DNA from: Gottfriedia sp002574545
Lineage (GTDB): Bacteria; Bacillota; Bacilli; Bacillales; Bacillaceae_G
DNA: 64,000 nt
Direction: 5' to 3' (one strand)
NCBI GenBank assembly: GCA_052180195.1
Contig: CP197469.1
Notes under the pieces: model-generated
Database searches by the model: none
Told to the model about the DNA's origin: nothing
The model's input: only the letters and a program-made list of their open reading frames with translations
Program-made: the position numbers and the translations under genes
In this document: piece by piece, positions 31,532-41,540 of the stretch
How the letters are laid out: each line of letters begins with the position of its first letter
How positions within the stretch are numbered: position 1 is the stretch's first letter

Positions 31532-33517
31532 ATGGAGCGGGAATTCGAGGTAGTTTCTAATTATTCACCTCAAGGTGACCAACCAAATGCGATTAAGCAG
31601 TTAGTTGAAGGAATTAGAAATGGTAAAAAGCATCAAGTTTTATTAGGTGCAACAGGAACGGGAAAAACGTTTACTATTTCAAATGTAATTAAAGAAGTAG
31701 GAAAACCTACATTAGTATTTGCTCACAATAAAACATTAGCAGGGCAATTATATAGTGAATTAAAAGAGTTCTTTCCTAATAATGCAGTTGAGTATTTCGT
31801 TAGTTATTATGATTATTTTCAACCAGAAGCTTATGTACCTCAGACGGATACTTATATTGAAAAAGATTCAAGTATTAATGATGAAATTGATAAATTACGC
31901 CACTCTGCGACTTCCTCCCTTTTTGAACGTAAGGATGTCATTATTGTAGCGAGTGTTTCTTGTATTTACGGTTTAGGTTCTCCTGAAGAATATCGTGAAT
32001 TAGTTTGTTCTCTTCGTACTGGAATGGAAATTAGTAGAGACGACCTATTACATAAGTTAGTAGATATTCAGTATGCGCGTAATGATATTGACTTCTCACG
32101 TGGTACATTCCGAGTTCGTGGAGATGTTGTTGAAATATTCCCAGCATCACGTGATGAGCACTGTATTCGTGTGGAATTTTTTGGTGATGAAATTGAGAGA
32201 ATTAGAGAAGTGGATGCATTAACAGGTGAAATTTTAGGTGACCGTGAACACGTTGCAATTTTCCCGGCTTCCCACTTCGTTACACGTGAAGAAAAAATGA
32301 AAATTGCTATTAAAAATATAGAAGTTGAGCTTGAAGAACGATTAAAGGAATTGAGGGATAACGGTAAGTTACTAGAAGCTCAAAGACTTGAGCAGCGTAC
32401 TAGATATGATTTAGAAATGATGAACGAGATGGGATTTTGTTCAGGAATTGAAAACTATTCTCGTCATCTGACGCTGAGACCACCAGGTTCTACGCCTTAT
32501 ACATTATTAGACTATTTTCCAGAAGACTTCTTAATGGTGATTGACGAGTCACATGTTACAGTTCCACAAATTCGAGGAATGTTTAACGGTGACCAAGCAA
32601 GAAAGCAAGTATTAGTAGATCATGGATTCCGTCTGCCTTCAGCATTGGATAATCGACCATTGAAGTTTGTTGAATTTGAGGAAAAGGTTCAACAAACTAT
32701 TTACGTAACTGCTACGCCAGGACCATATGAGTTAGAGCTGTGTCCTGAGAAGGTAGAGCAAATTATTCGTCCAACAGGTCTACTTGATCCGACGATAGAT
32801 GTCCGTCCGATTGAAGGTCAAATTGACGATCTGATTGACGAAGTTCGTAATCGCATTGCCAAAAATGAGAGAGTACTAATTACTACTTTAACGAAGAAAA
32901 TGTCTGAAGATTTAACGGATTATTTGAAAGAAATCGGAATTAAAGTTAATTATTTACATTCTGAAATTAAAACGCTTGAACGAATTGAAATTATTCGCGA
33001 TCTTCGTTTAGGAAAATATGATGTATTAATTGGTATTAACCTTTTACGTGAAGGGATCGATATTCCTGAAGTTTCATTAGTCGTCATATTAGATGCAGAT
33101 AAAGAAGGATTTTTACGATCTGAACGTTCATTAATACAAACAATTGGTCGAGCTGCAAGGAATTCAAATGGTCATGTTATTATGTATGCTGATAAAATGA
33201 CGAATTCGATGGAAATTGCTATTAATGAAACAAAACGTCGTCGCCAGATTCAGGAAGAATATAACAAAAAACATGGAATTACGCCTAAAACGATTATTAA
33301 GCAAGTACGTGACGTGATTCGAGCAACTTCTGTAGCTGAAGAAGAAGAAGTTTATGAAAACGGTATTAGTGCTAAATATAAGAAAATGAACAAAAAAGAA
33401 CGTCATTTATTTATTCAATCAATTGAAATGGAAATGAAGGACGCAGCGAAGGCGCTTGATTTTGAGCGAGCAACAGAACTTCGTGACTTAATATTAGAAT
33501 TGAAGTCTGAGAGGTGA
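31532..33517 (+). CDS. uvrB: Excinuclease ABC subunit B
   Basis: The 661-residue protein equals the B. subtilis length. It has Walker A GATGTGKT near residue 40, the beta-hairpin region YYDYFQPEAYVPQTDTYIEKD, the helicase motif DESHVTVPQ, LLREGIDIPEVSLV and a C-terminal UVR domain. UvrB verifies DNA damage handed over by UvrA in nucleotide excision repair. GGAGG 8 bases before the ATG at 31532 decides the start over upstream in-frame TTG/ATG codons. uvrA follows directly. Confidence 0.97.
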   Translation: MEREFEVVSNYSPQGDQPNAIKQLVEGIRNGKKHQVLLGATGTGKTFTISNVIKEVGKPTLVFAHNKTLAGQLYSELKEFFPNNAVEYFVSYYDYFQPEAYVPQTDTYIEKDSSINDEIDKLRHSATSSLFERKDVIIVASVSCIYGLGSPEEYRELVCSLRTGMEISRDDLLHKLVDIQYARNDIDFSRGTFRVRGDVVEIFPASRDEHCIRVEFFGDEIERIREVDALTGEILGDREHVAIFPASHFVTREEKMKIAIKNIEVELEERLKELRDNGKLLEAQRLEQRTRYDLEMMNEMGFCSGIENYSRHLTLRPPGSTPYTLLDYFPEDFLMVIDESHVTVPQIRGMFNGDQARKQVLVDHGFRLPSALDNRPLKFVEFEEKVQQTIYVTATPGPYELELCPEKVEQIIRPTGLLDPTIDVRPIEGQIDDLIDEVRNRIAKNERVLITTLTKKMSEDLTDYLKEIGIKVNYLHSEIKTLERIEIIRDLRLGKYDVLIGINLLREGIDIPEVSLVVILDADKEGFLRSERSLIQTIGRAARNSNGHVIMYADKMTNSMEIAINETKRRRQIQEEYNKKHGITPKTIIKQVRDVIRATSVAEEEEVYENGISAKYKKMNKKERHLFIQSIEMEMKDAAKALDFERATELRDLILELKSER

Positions 33518-33522
33518 AGAAC

Positions 33523-36390
33523 TTGAAAAGTATGAATGAAATAATTATAAAAGGGGCCAGAGCGCATAACTTAAAAAATATCGATGTTACGATCCCGCGT
33601 AATCAATTAGTAGTAGTGACTGGTTTATCGGGTTCAGGTAAGTCGTCTCTAGCTTTTGATACGATTTATGCAGAAGGTCAACGCAGATATGTAGAATCAT
33701 TATCTGCGTATGCTCGTCAATTTTTAGGTCAAATGGATAAACCGGATGTTGATTCGATTGAAGGACTTTCACCTGCAATTTCAATTGATCAAAAAACGAC
33801 TAGCCGAAATCCTCGTTCGACAGTTGGTACTGTAACAGAGATTTACGACTATCTACGACTTCTTTATGCTCGTATTGGAACGCCAATTTGTCCAAATCAT
33901 GGTATCGAAATTTCTTCTCAAACAGTTGAACAAATGGTCGATCGTGTAATGGAGTATCCTGAACGAACAAAAATTCAAGTGCTTGCTCCAGTAGTATCTG
34001 GTCGTAAAGGGACACATGTAAAAGTATTTGAAGAAATTAAAAAACAAGGGTTCGTTCGCGTTCGTGTTGATGGTGAGTTATTTGATGTTTCTGATGAAAT
34101 TGAATTAGAGAAAAATAAGAAGCATTCAATTGAAGTTGTAATTGACCGTATTGTTGTAAAAGATGGTGTAGCATCTCGACTAGCTGATTCTCTTGAAACA
34201 GCATTAAAATTAGGAGAAGGTCGAGTGATCATTGATGTAATAGGTGAAGAAGAATTACTTTTTAGTGAGCATCATGCATGTCCTCTGTGTGGTTTCTCAA
34301 TTGGGGAATTAGAACCACGCATGTTTTCGTTTAACAGCCCTTTTGGAGCTTGTCATTCATGTGATGGTTTAGGAACGAAATTAGAAGTAGACTTAAACTT
34401 AGTCATCCCAAATGATGAATTGACACTTAAAGAAAATGCTATAGCACCTTGGGAATCAATTAGCTCAATGTATTATCCTCAATTACTAGAAAGTGTATGT
34501 AATCATTATGGAATTGATATGAATATTCCATTTAAGGACATACCAAAAGATCTCCAAGACAAAATTCTTTATGGTAGTAATGGTGAACAAATTTATTTTA
34601 AATATGATAACGAGCAAGGGCATGTTCGTGAAGCAATGATTGAATTTGAGGGTGTTATTTCGAATGTAGAAAGACGTTTTAAAGAAACATCTTCCGATTT
34701 TATTCGTGAACAAATGGAAAAATACATGGCTCAACAACATTGTCCAACTTGTAAAGGGCATCGTCTAAGAAAAGAGGCTCTTGCAGTATTTATTGGTGGA
34801 TTGCACGTCGGTGAAGTAACAAAAATGTCAGTTAAAGAAGCATTTGAGTTCTTTGGTACACTTGAATTAACGCCAAAACAAGAAAAAATAGCAAATCTAA
34901 TCCTTCGAGAAATTAGAGAGCGTTTAGGCTTTTTAGTAAATGTAGGTTTAGATTATTTAACATTGAACCGAGCTGCTGGTACATTATCTGGTGGAGAAGC
35001 TCAAAGGATTCGTTTGGCAACGCAAATTGGTTCGAGATTAACCGGGGTTTTATATATTTTGGATGAGCCATCAATTGGATTACACCAACGTGATAATGAT
35101 CGTTTAATCTCAACTTTGTTAAATATGAGAGACATTGGAAATACATTAATTGTTGTCGAACATGATGAAGATACAATGTTAGCTGCAGATTATTTAATTG
35201 ATATCGGACCGGGTGCTGGAATTCACGGTGGACAGGTCATTTCACAAGGAACGCCAAATGAAGTGATGAATGATCAAAATTCATTAACAGGGAAGTACTT
35301 ATCGGGTGAGAAGTTTATTCCTGTACCGCTTGAGCGTAGAAAAGGCGATGGACGTGAAATTAAAATTGTTGGAGCAAAAGAAAACAATTTAAAAAATGTA
35401 TCAGCCTCATTCCCGTTAGGTACATTTGTTGCAGTAACAGGTGTATCAGGATCAGGGAAAAGTACATTAATTAATGAGATTTTATATAAATCATTAGCTC
35501 AAAAATTAAATGGCTCGAAAGTTCGTCCTGGAGAGCATAAAGAAATTAAAGGGATTGATCAATTGGAGAAGGTTATTGATATTGATCAATCACCAATTGG
35601 TCGTACCCCTCGTTCAAATCCAGCTACTTATACTGGTGTATTTGATGATATTCGAGATGTATACGCCGCTACAAATGAGTCAAAAGTGCGCGGTTATAAG
35701 AAAGGTCGTTTTAGCTTCAACGTTAAAGGTGGTAGATGTGAAGCGTGCCGAGGCGATGGAATTATTAAAATCGAAATGCATTTCTTACCAGATGTTTACG
35801 TACCATGTGAGGTTTGTCATGGTAAACGATATAATCGAGAAACTTTAGAAGTTAAGTATAAAGATAAATCGATTTCTGAAGTTTTAAATATGACAGTAGA
35901 GGATGCAGTATCATTCTTTGAAAATATCCCTAAGATTAAACGTAAACTCCAAACGTTATTTGATGTAGGTTTAGGTTATATTACATTAGGTCAACCTGCT
36001 ACGACTTTATCTGGTGGAGAAGCACAGCGTGTTAAACTAGCTTCTGAGCTTCATAAACGTACGAATGGAAGAACTTTATATATATTAGATGAACCTACTA
36101 CAGGACTTCATGTTGATGATATTGCACGATTATTAGTTGTTTTACAAAGACTAGTAGATAATGGAGATACTGTGCTTGTAATTGAACATAACTTAGATGT
36201 TATTAAAGCAGCCGACTATCTCATCGATCTAGGACCAGAAGGTGGAGACAAAGGTGGTACCATCGTAGCAACCGGTACACCAGAGAAACTATGTAAAGTT
36301 GAAGCGTCTCATACAGGTAAGTATTTAAAAGCTGTATTAGAACGTGACAAAGCTAGAATGGAAAAAAGATTAGCTTTGATGGAATCTTAA
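33523..36390 (+). CDS. uvrA: Excinuclease ABC subunit A
   Basis: The 955-residue ATPase has two ABC modules with Walker A motifs GLSGSGKSSLAF and GVSGSGKSTL, two LSGGEAQR signatures, and zinc-finger cysteine sets including CPLCGF...CHSCDG and CEACRGDG...CEVCHGKR. UvrA recognises distorted DNA as a dimer and loads UvrB. A TTG start at 33523 is best placed after AGGTGA and gives an N terminus one residue longer than B. subtilis UvrA; an ATG at 33532 is the alternative. It is co-transcribed with uvrB, 5 bases apart. Confidence 0.96.
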   Translation: MKSMNEIIIKGARAHNLKNIDVTIPRNQLVVVTGLSGSGKSSLAFDTIYAEGQRRYVESLSAYARQFLGQMDKPDVDSIEGLSPAISIDQKTTSRNPRSTVGTVTEIYDYLRLLYARIGTPICPNHGIEISSQTVEQMVDRVMEYPERTKIQVLAPVVSGRKGTHVKVFEEIKKQGFVRVRVDGELFDVSDEIELEKNKKHSIEVVIDRIVVKDGVASRLADSLETALKLGEGRVIIDVIGEEELLFSEHHACPLCGFSIGELEPRMFSFNSPFGACHSCDGLGTKLEVDLNLVIPNDELTLKENAIAPWESISSMYYPQLLESVCNHYGIDMNIPFKDIPKDLQDKILYGSNGEQIYFKYDNEQGHVREAMIEFEGVISNVERRFKETSSDFIREQMEKYMAQQHCPTCKGHRLRKEALAVFIGGLHVGEVTKMSVKEAFEFFGTLELTPKQEKIANLILREIRERLGFLVNVGLDYLTLNRAAGTLSGGEAQRIRLATQIGSRLTGVLYILDEPSIGLHQRDNDRLISTLLNMRDIGNTLIVVEHDEDTMLAADYLIDIGPGAGIHGGQVISQGTPNEVMNDQNSLTGKYLSGEKFIPVPLERRKGDGREIKIVGAKENNLKNVSASFPLGTFVAVTGVSGSGKSTLINEILYKSLAQKLNGSKVRPGEHKEIKGIDQLEKVIDIDQSPIGRTPRSNPATYTGVFDDIRDVYAATNESKVRGYKKGRFSFNVKGGRCEACRGDGIIKIEMHFLPDVYVPCEVCHGKRYNRETLEVKYKDKSISEVLNMTVEDAVSFFENIPKIKRKLQTLFDVGLGYITLGQPATTLSGGEAQRVKLASELHKRTNGRTLYILDEPTTGLHVDDIARLLVVLQRLVDNGDTVLVIEHNLDVIKAADYLIDLGPEGGDKGGTIVATGTPEKLCKVEASHTGKYLKAVLERDKARMEKRLALMES

Positions 36391-36427
36391 TCTTAAAATA
36401 GATAGACTAAGAAATAGTAAAAGAGAG

Positions 36428-36473
36428 ATACAAAGAATAGGACCTAAACTCCTTTTCTTTGTATTTGTTTTTA
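36428..36473 (+). terminator. Terminator of uvrBA
   Basis: ATACAAAGAATAGGA pairs with TCCTTTTCTTTGTAT except for one mismatch, followed by TTGTTTTTATTT. Confidence 0.8.
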
Positions 36474-36619
36474 TTTGGAGTTACGTTTACGTATTCATAA
36501 TTGCTTTTGCTTGAAAAGTAGTCCACATTTCTTTAATGTTTTAACATAGAATAAATAATAAAATAGAAAATAAGTAATGTTAAAAAAATGATGGCGTATC
36601 GATAGAGAGGAGATTTTTT

Positions 36620-36814
36620 TTGAAAAAATTATATCGATCTTCTAAAGATTCTATGCTTGCAGGTGTATGTGGTGGATTGGGTAAGTATTTTAAGATGGAC
36701 AGTACATTAATCCGTTTACTGTTTGTTATATTATTCTTCGTAGGATTTGGATCGCTACTATTTGTGTATTTAATTTGGATATTTGTTGTTCCAGAAGAAG
36801 GTGAAGTCAATTAA
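36620..36814 (+). CDS. yvlC: PspC-domain small membrane protein, YvlC
   Basis: The 64-residue protein is a minimal PspC domain: KKLYRSSKDSMLAGVCGGLGKYFKMDSTLIRLLFV, then one membrane helix ending in VVPEEGE. The TTG start follows GAGAGGAG. Its stop is directly followed by the yvlD start, as in the B. subtilis yvlABCD region next to uvrA. It is probably part of an envelope-stress response. Confidence 0.88.
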   Translation: MKKLYRSSKDSMLAGVCGGLGKYFKMDSTLIRLLFVILFFVGFGSLLFVYLIWIFVVPEEGEVN

Positions 36815-37189
36815 ATGAGATGGTTATTTTCATTAGCTATTAATAGCTTAGTTTTTATTGTAGTAGCAGGATTTCTGCAACCAGATTTTTATGTAAAAAA
36901 TATTCCAACGGCTATCATTGCTGCGTTGGTGTTATCGATTTTAAATACAATTATTCGCCCGATCTTAATTTTAATAACGTTACCTGTAACCGTTTTTACA
37001 ATGGGATTATTCCTGTTTATTATTAATGCATTTACGCTAGAAATGACGGATTATTTATTAGGGGATGCCTTACGAGTAAATGGATTCGGAACTGCTATTA
37101 TCGCATCGATTCTAATTAGTACATTCAGTATGTTAATTCAATATTTCGTGTTCGGTTCAAAGGACAAAAAAAAGCATAGTAATCGGTAA
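36815..37189 (+). CDS. yvlD: Phage-holin-like family membrane protein YvlD
   Basis: The 124-residue protein has four hydrophobic segments and the family phrase NTIIRPILILITLPVTVFTMGLFLFIINAFTL. The annotation phage holin is historical; chromosomal YvlD proteins are membrane proteins linked to envelope stress. The ATG abuts the yvlC stop codon, so the pair is coupled. A terminator follows. Confidence 0.85.
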   Translation: MRWLFSLAINSLVFIVVAGFLQPDFYVKNIPTAIIAALVLSILNTIIRPILILITLPVTVFTMGLFLFIINAFTLEMTDYLLGDALRVNGFGTAIIASILISTFSMLIQYFVFGSKDKKKHSNR

Positions 37190-37237
37190 AAAAGAGGCAT
37201 CTCTTAAGTAAAATACTTTTGAGAGTCTTTTTTTATT
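37188..37237 (+). terminator. Terminator of yvlCD
   Basis: AAAAAGA and TCTTTTT flank inner pairs CTCT/GAGAG and AGTA/TACT; T-rich sequence follows. Confidence 0.65.
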
Positions 37238-37461
37238 TAATGGATATTCGATATTCGAACATTATGTGAACACCTTTGTTAATGACTGCTCATCATTGCT
37301 ATCATGCCAAAACTGATTGTATAGTCTCTAAATCCCGTTGATCCATTAATGATTTTTAATCGTTTTATTGCAGTTAGTGGCTTGGCGACATTTTCCCACA
37401 AAGTTTAAAAATGGTACAATATGAAAGATAATACATAATTATTAATCCTTAGGAGGCTTGT

Positions 37462-38403
37462 ATGGCTAAATTACGTACAAAGAATCTAGTAGAGTATTTT
37501 AAATTAGAGGTCATTAGTGGAAGTGCGGGTTTGAATCGTTCGATTAACACGACTGACTTATCTCGTCCAGGTATAGAGGTTGCAGGTTTTTTTACATACT
37601 ATCCATCTGATCGAGTACAAATATTAGGGAAAACAGAATTAACTTTTTATCATAGTTTAACTGACGAAGAAAAACATAATCGATTAAGAAAGCTTTGTGC
37701 AGATGATACGCCTTGTATTATCGTGACGCGTGGTTTAGAAATTCCGCCCGAATTAATTGAAGCGGGTGACGAAACTGGAGTACCTATTTTACTCTCAAAC
37801 AGTAAAACAACTACAATGTACAGCAGACTTACTAGTTATCTAGAGGCTAAACTTGCTCCAACTACAGCATTACACGGTGTACTAGTTGATATTTATGGTG
37901 TAGGTGTATTAATTACTGGAAAAAGTGGAGTAGGTAAAAGTGAAACGGCCTTAGAGTTAGTAAAACGTGGTCATCGTTTAGTAGCAGATGATTCAGTAGA
38001 GATTCGTCAAACTGATGAAGATACGCTGATTGGTTCATCTCCTGAATTAATTGAGCATTTATTGGAAATTCGTGGATTAGGAATTATTAATGTTATGACT
38101 CTTTTCGGAGCGGGATCTGTCCGTAACTACAAGCGTATTACGTTGAATATCGATTTAGAGACGTGGGACTCTCAAAAGGTTTACGATCGGGTAGGCTTAG
38201 ACGATGAAAAACTTAAAATATTAGATACAGATATTTCGAAAATTACTTTGCCTGTTCGACCAGGTCGAAATTTAGCTGTTATTATTGAGGTAGCAGCGAT
38301 GAACTTCCGTTTGAAAAATATGGGGGTAAATGCTGCACAGCAATTTGCAGATCGTCTAGAGAAAGTAATTCAAGGCGGTAATAGCGTTAGTGATTTAATT
38401 TAA
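37462..38403 (+). CDS. hprK: HPr kinase/phosphorylase
   Basis: The 313-residue bifunctional enzyme phosphorylates HPr and Crh at Ser46 in response to glycolytic intermediates and removes the phosphate when they fall. The C-terminal kinase domain has Walker A GKSGVGKS (153-160), H139, D177 in VADDSVE and the HprK signature LEIRGLGIIN (201-210). The N-terminal domain spans about 1-130. AGGAGGC precedes the ATG. It leads the hprK-lgt-yvoD-ppaX-yvoF gene order of Bacillus. Its target Crh is encoded about 10 kb downstream. Confidence 0.97.
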   Translation: MAKLRTKNLVEYFKLEVISGSAGLNRSINTTDLSRPGIEVAGFFTYYPSDRVQILGKTELTFYHSLTDEEKHNRLRKLCADDTPCIIVTRGLEIPPELIEAGDETGVPILLSNSKTTTMYSRLTSYLEAKLAPTTALHGVLVDIYGVGVLITGKSGVGKSETALELVKRGHRLVADDSVEIRQTDEDTLIGSSPELIEHLLEIRGLGIINVMTLFGAGSVRNYKRITLNIDLETWDSQKVYDRVGLDDEKLKILDTDISKITLPVRPGRNLAVIIEVAAMNFRLKNMGVNAAQQFADRLEKVIQGGNSVSDLI

Positions 38404-38424
38404 TGAAAAAGTGGGGAAATTTAA

Positions 38425-39237
38425 ATGGAGTCAAATATTCAGCCATTAGATAAAGTATTTTTACACTTAGGTCCTCTTTCGATAAAGTGGTATGGGGTAT
38501 TGATCGGTTTAGGTGTTATATTAGGTTTATGGTTGGCAATTCGCGAAAGTAAACGACGTGGAATACCTGATGATACATTTTTGGATCTTATTTTAGTAGC
38601 TTTACCATCCGCTATTATAGGGGCTAGAATTTATTATGTACTCTTTGAGTGGAGCTATTACTCTACGCATGTTAGTGAAATACCGGCCATTTGGCATGGT
38701 GGATTAGCTATTCACGGTGGATTAATTGGAGCTTTTATTGCTAGTTACTTCTTTACGAAGAAACGAGGCATTTCATTTTGGAAGCTTGCAGATATCGCAG
38801 CACCAAGTATTTTAGTAGGCCAAATGCTTGGGCGTTGGGGGAACTTCATGAACCAAGAGGCACATGGTGGTCCAGTAACTAGATCATTTTTAGAAAGTCT
38901 CCATCTACCTACTTGGATTATTAATCAAATGTATATCGATGGAACGTATTATCATCCAACGTTTTTATATGAATCATTATGGAGTTTACTAGGGATTATC
39001 TTCCTACTAATTTTAAGAAGAGTGAATCTTAGACGTGGTGAAATGTTTTTAACGTATTTAATTTGGTATTCAGTTGGTCGTTTCTTTATTGAAGGCTTAA
39101 GAACAGATAGTTTGATGTTAACAAATACAATTAGAATGGCTCAATTTATTTCAGTCGTAATTATTGTTCTATCAATTATCATTCTTGTTTATCGAAGAGT
39201 TAAAGGGTTATCGAATGAACGTTATTTAGACGCATAA
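38425..39237 (+). CDS. lgt: Prolipoprotein diacylglyceryl transferase
   Basis: The 270-residue membrane enzyme has about seven membrane segments and the Lgt signature GRWGNFMNQEAHGGP (about residues 136-150), plus HGGLAIHGGLIG around residue 92 with the conserved His. It transfers diacylglycerol from phosphatidylglycerol to the lipobox cysteine of prolipoproteins. It follows hprK by 21 bases. Confidence 0.97.
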   Translation: MESNIQPLDKVFLHLGPLSIKWYGVLIGLGVILGLWLAIRESKRRGIPDDTFLDLILVALPSAIIGARIYYVLFEWSYYSTHVSEIPAIWHGGLAIHGGLIGAFIASYFFTKKRGISFWKLADIAAPSILVGQMLGRWGNFMNQEAHGGPVTRSFLESLHLPTWIINQMYIDGTYYHPTFLYESLWSLLGIIFLLILRRVNLRRGEMFLTYLIWYSVGRFFIEGLRTDSLMLTNTIRMAQFISVVIIVLSIIILVYRRVKGLSNERYLDA

Positions 39238-39261
39238 GTTTGTTAAACAGGAGTGGGAAGC

Positions 39262-40206
39262 ATGTTTGAGACTTTAAAGAGAGGGTTACTAGTTGGTTTA
39301 CAAACTTCTTGGAAAATAGGGAAAATCATTTTCCCTATTTCTTTCATTTTAACGATTATTAAAGAAACTGCACTTATGGACTGGTTTGTTACTCTTCTTG
39401 AACCACTAATGAGTTTTATCGGTTTAAAGGGAGATGCAGCATTAGTATTAGTGCTAGGAAATGTTTTAAATCTATATGCAGCCCTTGGGGCAATGCTACC
39501 GATGGATTTAACTGTTAAGGAAGCATTGATCCTTGCAGTTATGTTAAGTTTTTCTCATAATCTATTTGTTGAAACGACAGTAGCAACTGCTGTAGGGGTT
39601 CGAGCATCTTTTGTTGTTTTAGTTAGGATAGGATTTGCAATTATATCTGCTATTTGTATTCATTTCTTTTGGTCTGGTGGGACTGAAATCGTTCATAAAG
39701 GCATTGCAGTTGCAGAAAGTGTTAACCAGTCAGGATGGGAGATCGTATATACTGCAATCATTTCGTCATTAATGGGTATTTTAAACCTTGTTAAAATTGT
39801 TTTTCCATTAATGTTAGTAATTCAAATTGCAAAAGATTATGGCTGGATGAATTATATAACAAAAGCATTATCTCCGTTTACCAAATTAATCGGTGTTGAA
39901 GCAAAGGCTGGGGTTACATTAGCTGCGGGATTGTTTTTTGGGTTAGCTTTTGGAGCAGGCGTTATGATTCAAGCGGTTAAAGAAGATGGGGTTTCGAAAC
40001 GTGATTTATATCTTGTTTTTTTATTTTTAGTAGCTTGTCATGCTGTAGTAGAAGATACACTTCTCTTTATTCCTTTAGGGATTCCAGTTTTATACTTATT
40101 TTTAATTCGTTTCTTTGTCGCGTTAGTTGTTACTTGTATAGTTGCAAGAATCGTCGGAAGAGTAGGTAGAAACGCTGAATCAAGTTTAAAAGCTGAAGTG
40201 AAATAG
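39262..40206 (+). CDS. yvoD: Nucleoside recognition (Gate) domain membrane protein, YvoD
   Basis: The 314-residue protein has about eight membrane segments and two copies of the Gate/nucleoside-recognition module (residues 15-130 and 170-300). It matches YvoD by position between lgt and ppaX. The ATG at 39262 follows CAGGAGTGG; a GTG at 39253 lies inside that site. It probably transports or gates a small solute, but the substrate is not known. Confidence 0.87.
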   Translation: MFETLKRGLLVGLQTSWKIGKIIFPISFILTIIKETALMDWFVTLLEPLMSFIGLKGDAALVLVLGNVLNLYAALGAMLPMDLTVKEALILAVMLSFSHNLFVETTVATAVGVRASFVVLVRIGFAIISAICIHFFWSGGTEIVHKGIAVAESVNQSGWEIVYTAIISSLMGILNLVKIVFPLMLVIQIAKDYGWMNYITKALSPFTKLIGVEAKAGVTLAAGLFFGLAFGAGVMIQAVKEDGVSKRDLYLVFLFLVACHAVVEDTLLFIPLGIPVLYLFLIRFFVALVVTCIVARIVGRVGRNAESSLKAEVK

Positions 40207-40219
40207 AAAGGAAATTCTT

Positions 40220-40867
40220 ATGAAAATAAATACGATATTATTTGATTTAGATGGTACTTTAATCAATACAAATGAATTAATCATTGCTTCATTCTTGCAT
40301 ACATTGAATAAATATTATCCTGAACAATACAAACGTGAACATGTTATTCCTTTTATGGGTCCAACTTTAACTGAATCATTCTCTTCAATAGATCCAGAAA
40401 GAGTGGACGAGTTCATCACGGAATATCGCCGTTTTAATATGGAGATGCATGATGAGTTTGTTGAGGAGTATGAAACAGTTTATGAGACGATTGAAACTTT
40501 ACACAAATTAGGCTATAAAATTGGGATTGTAACAACGAAAGCACGAAATGTTGTTGAAATGGGCTTAAGTTTTAGTCGGTTAAAGCAATTCTTTGATACG
40601 GTTATCACAATTGATGACGTTCAAAATGCAAAGCCACATCCAGAACCAATCCAATTAGCTCTTAAAAAATTAAATTCGATTCCTGAAGAGTGTTTAATGG
40701 TGGGCGATAATTACCATGATATTGAAGGTGGTCAAAACGCTGGAACGAAAACAGCAGGTGTTGCTTGGTCGCTAAAAGGAAAAGAATTTTTAGCTACTTT
40801 TAAACCTGATTATATGCTTGAAAAGATGAGCGATATCTTACCAATCTTAGGAATTGATGAAAAGTGA
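40220..40867 (+). CDS. ppaX: Pyrophosphatase PpaX (HAD family)
   Basis: The 215-residue HAD phosphatase has motif I DLDGTL with D9 and D11, motif II VTTKA, and motif IV VGDNYHDIEGGQNAG. In Bacillus, PpaX hydrolyses the pyrophosphate that HprK/P makes when it dephosphorylates seryl-HPr, and it is encoded in the hprK operon as here. The end overlaps the yvoF GTG start (GTGA). Confidence 0.93.
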   Translation: MKINTILFDLDGTLINTNELIIASFLHTLNKYYPEQYKREHVIPFMGPTLTESFSSIDPERVDEFITEYRRFNMEMHDEFVEEYETVYETIETLHKLGYKIGIVTTKARNVVEMGLSFSRLKQFFDTVITIDDVQNAKPHPEPIQLALKKLNSIPEECLMVGDNYHDIEGGQNAGTKTAGVAWSLKGKEFLATFKPDYMLEKMSDILPILGIDEK

Positions 40868-41364
40868 GGAAAACCAAGCGATACCTAATTGAAGGTGAAA
40901 ATTCACTATGGCAAGTGTACAAGACGGTTTCATTTTGGAAAACATTTCGGAATGTCATTGTCATTGAAATAGCTCGATATATCCCCTTCTTTAAACTGAA
41001 AAACTGGATGTATAGGACTCTTATCGGAATGAAAGTAGGAGAGTATACATCTTTTGCGTTTAAAGTAACGCCTGATTTAATGTTTCCAGAATTAATTTCA
41101 GTTGGTAGGAATTCGATTATTGGCTATAATACAACAATCTTGGCGCATGAATATTTAATTAATGAATACCGATTAGGAGAAGTCATTATTGGTAATAATG
41201 TGTTAGTTGGTGCAAATACGACAATCCTGCCGGGTGTGACAATTGGTGATGGTGCAAAAGTTTCGGCTGCAACACTCGTCAACAAGGATGTTCCAGCTGG
41301 TGCATTCGTTGGAGGTAATCCTATGGTTATTATATCATTACCTCAAAACGAAACGACTATTTAA
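40864..41364 (+). CDS. yvoF: Hexapeptide-repeat acyltransferase YvoF
   Basis: The 166-residue protein has left-handed beta-helix hexapeptide repeats in its C-terminal half (LISVGRNSIIGYNTTILAHEYLI...VIIGNNVLVGANTTILPGVTIGDGAKVSAATLV), which mark the trimeric acyltransferase fold. The GTG start overlaps the ppaX stop, so translation is coupled. It corresponds to B. subtilis YvoF; the acceptor is unknown. Confidence 0.87.
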   Translation: MRKTKRYLIEGENSLWQVYKTVSFWKTFRNVIVIEIARYIPFFKLKNWMYRTLIGMKVGEYTSFAFKVTPDLMFPELISVGRNSIIGYNTTILAHEYLINEYRLGEVIIGNNVLVGANTTILPGVTIGDGAKVSAATLVNKDVPAGAFVGGNPMVIISLPQNETTI

Positions 41365-41540
41365 AGATTGAAAAAAGTAGTTTTCAATAGGTTTTGTTTC
41401 GGTTAGAATAATACTTTGACAACTTATTTAGATAATGTGGAAATTGTACGTTCGTTTAAAATTTCTTATAATTTGGACGGCGACTATTTCCTCTTTTTAT
41501 GTGATATACTGTGATAAGCTTTTAAAAACTGGAGGATCGA

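Noticed and set aside
33800..36000. Minus-strand and out-of-frame reading frames inside uvrA, phhA, chbC and others
   Set aside because: They lie within strongly conserved genes, lack ribosome sites and have low-complexity translations typical of shadow frames.
36815..37189. Prophage remnant based on the holin-like protein
   Set aside because: The gene is yvlD in its usual Bacillus neighbourhood with yvlC; no other phage genes are present.
37250..37275. LexA box near CGAACATTATGTGAAC
   Set aside because: It has two direct GAAC halves rather than an inverted GAAC/GTTC pair, and the next gene (hprK) is not an SOS gene.
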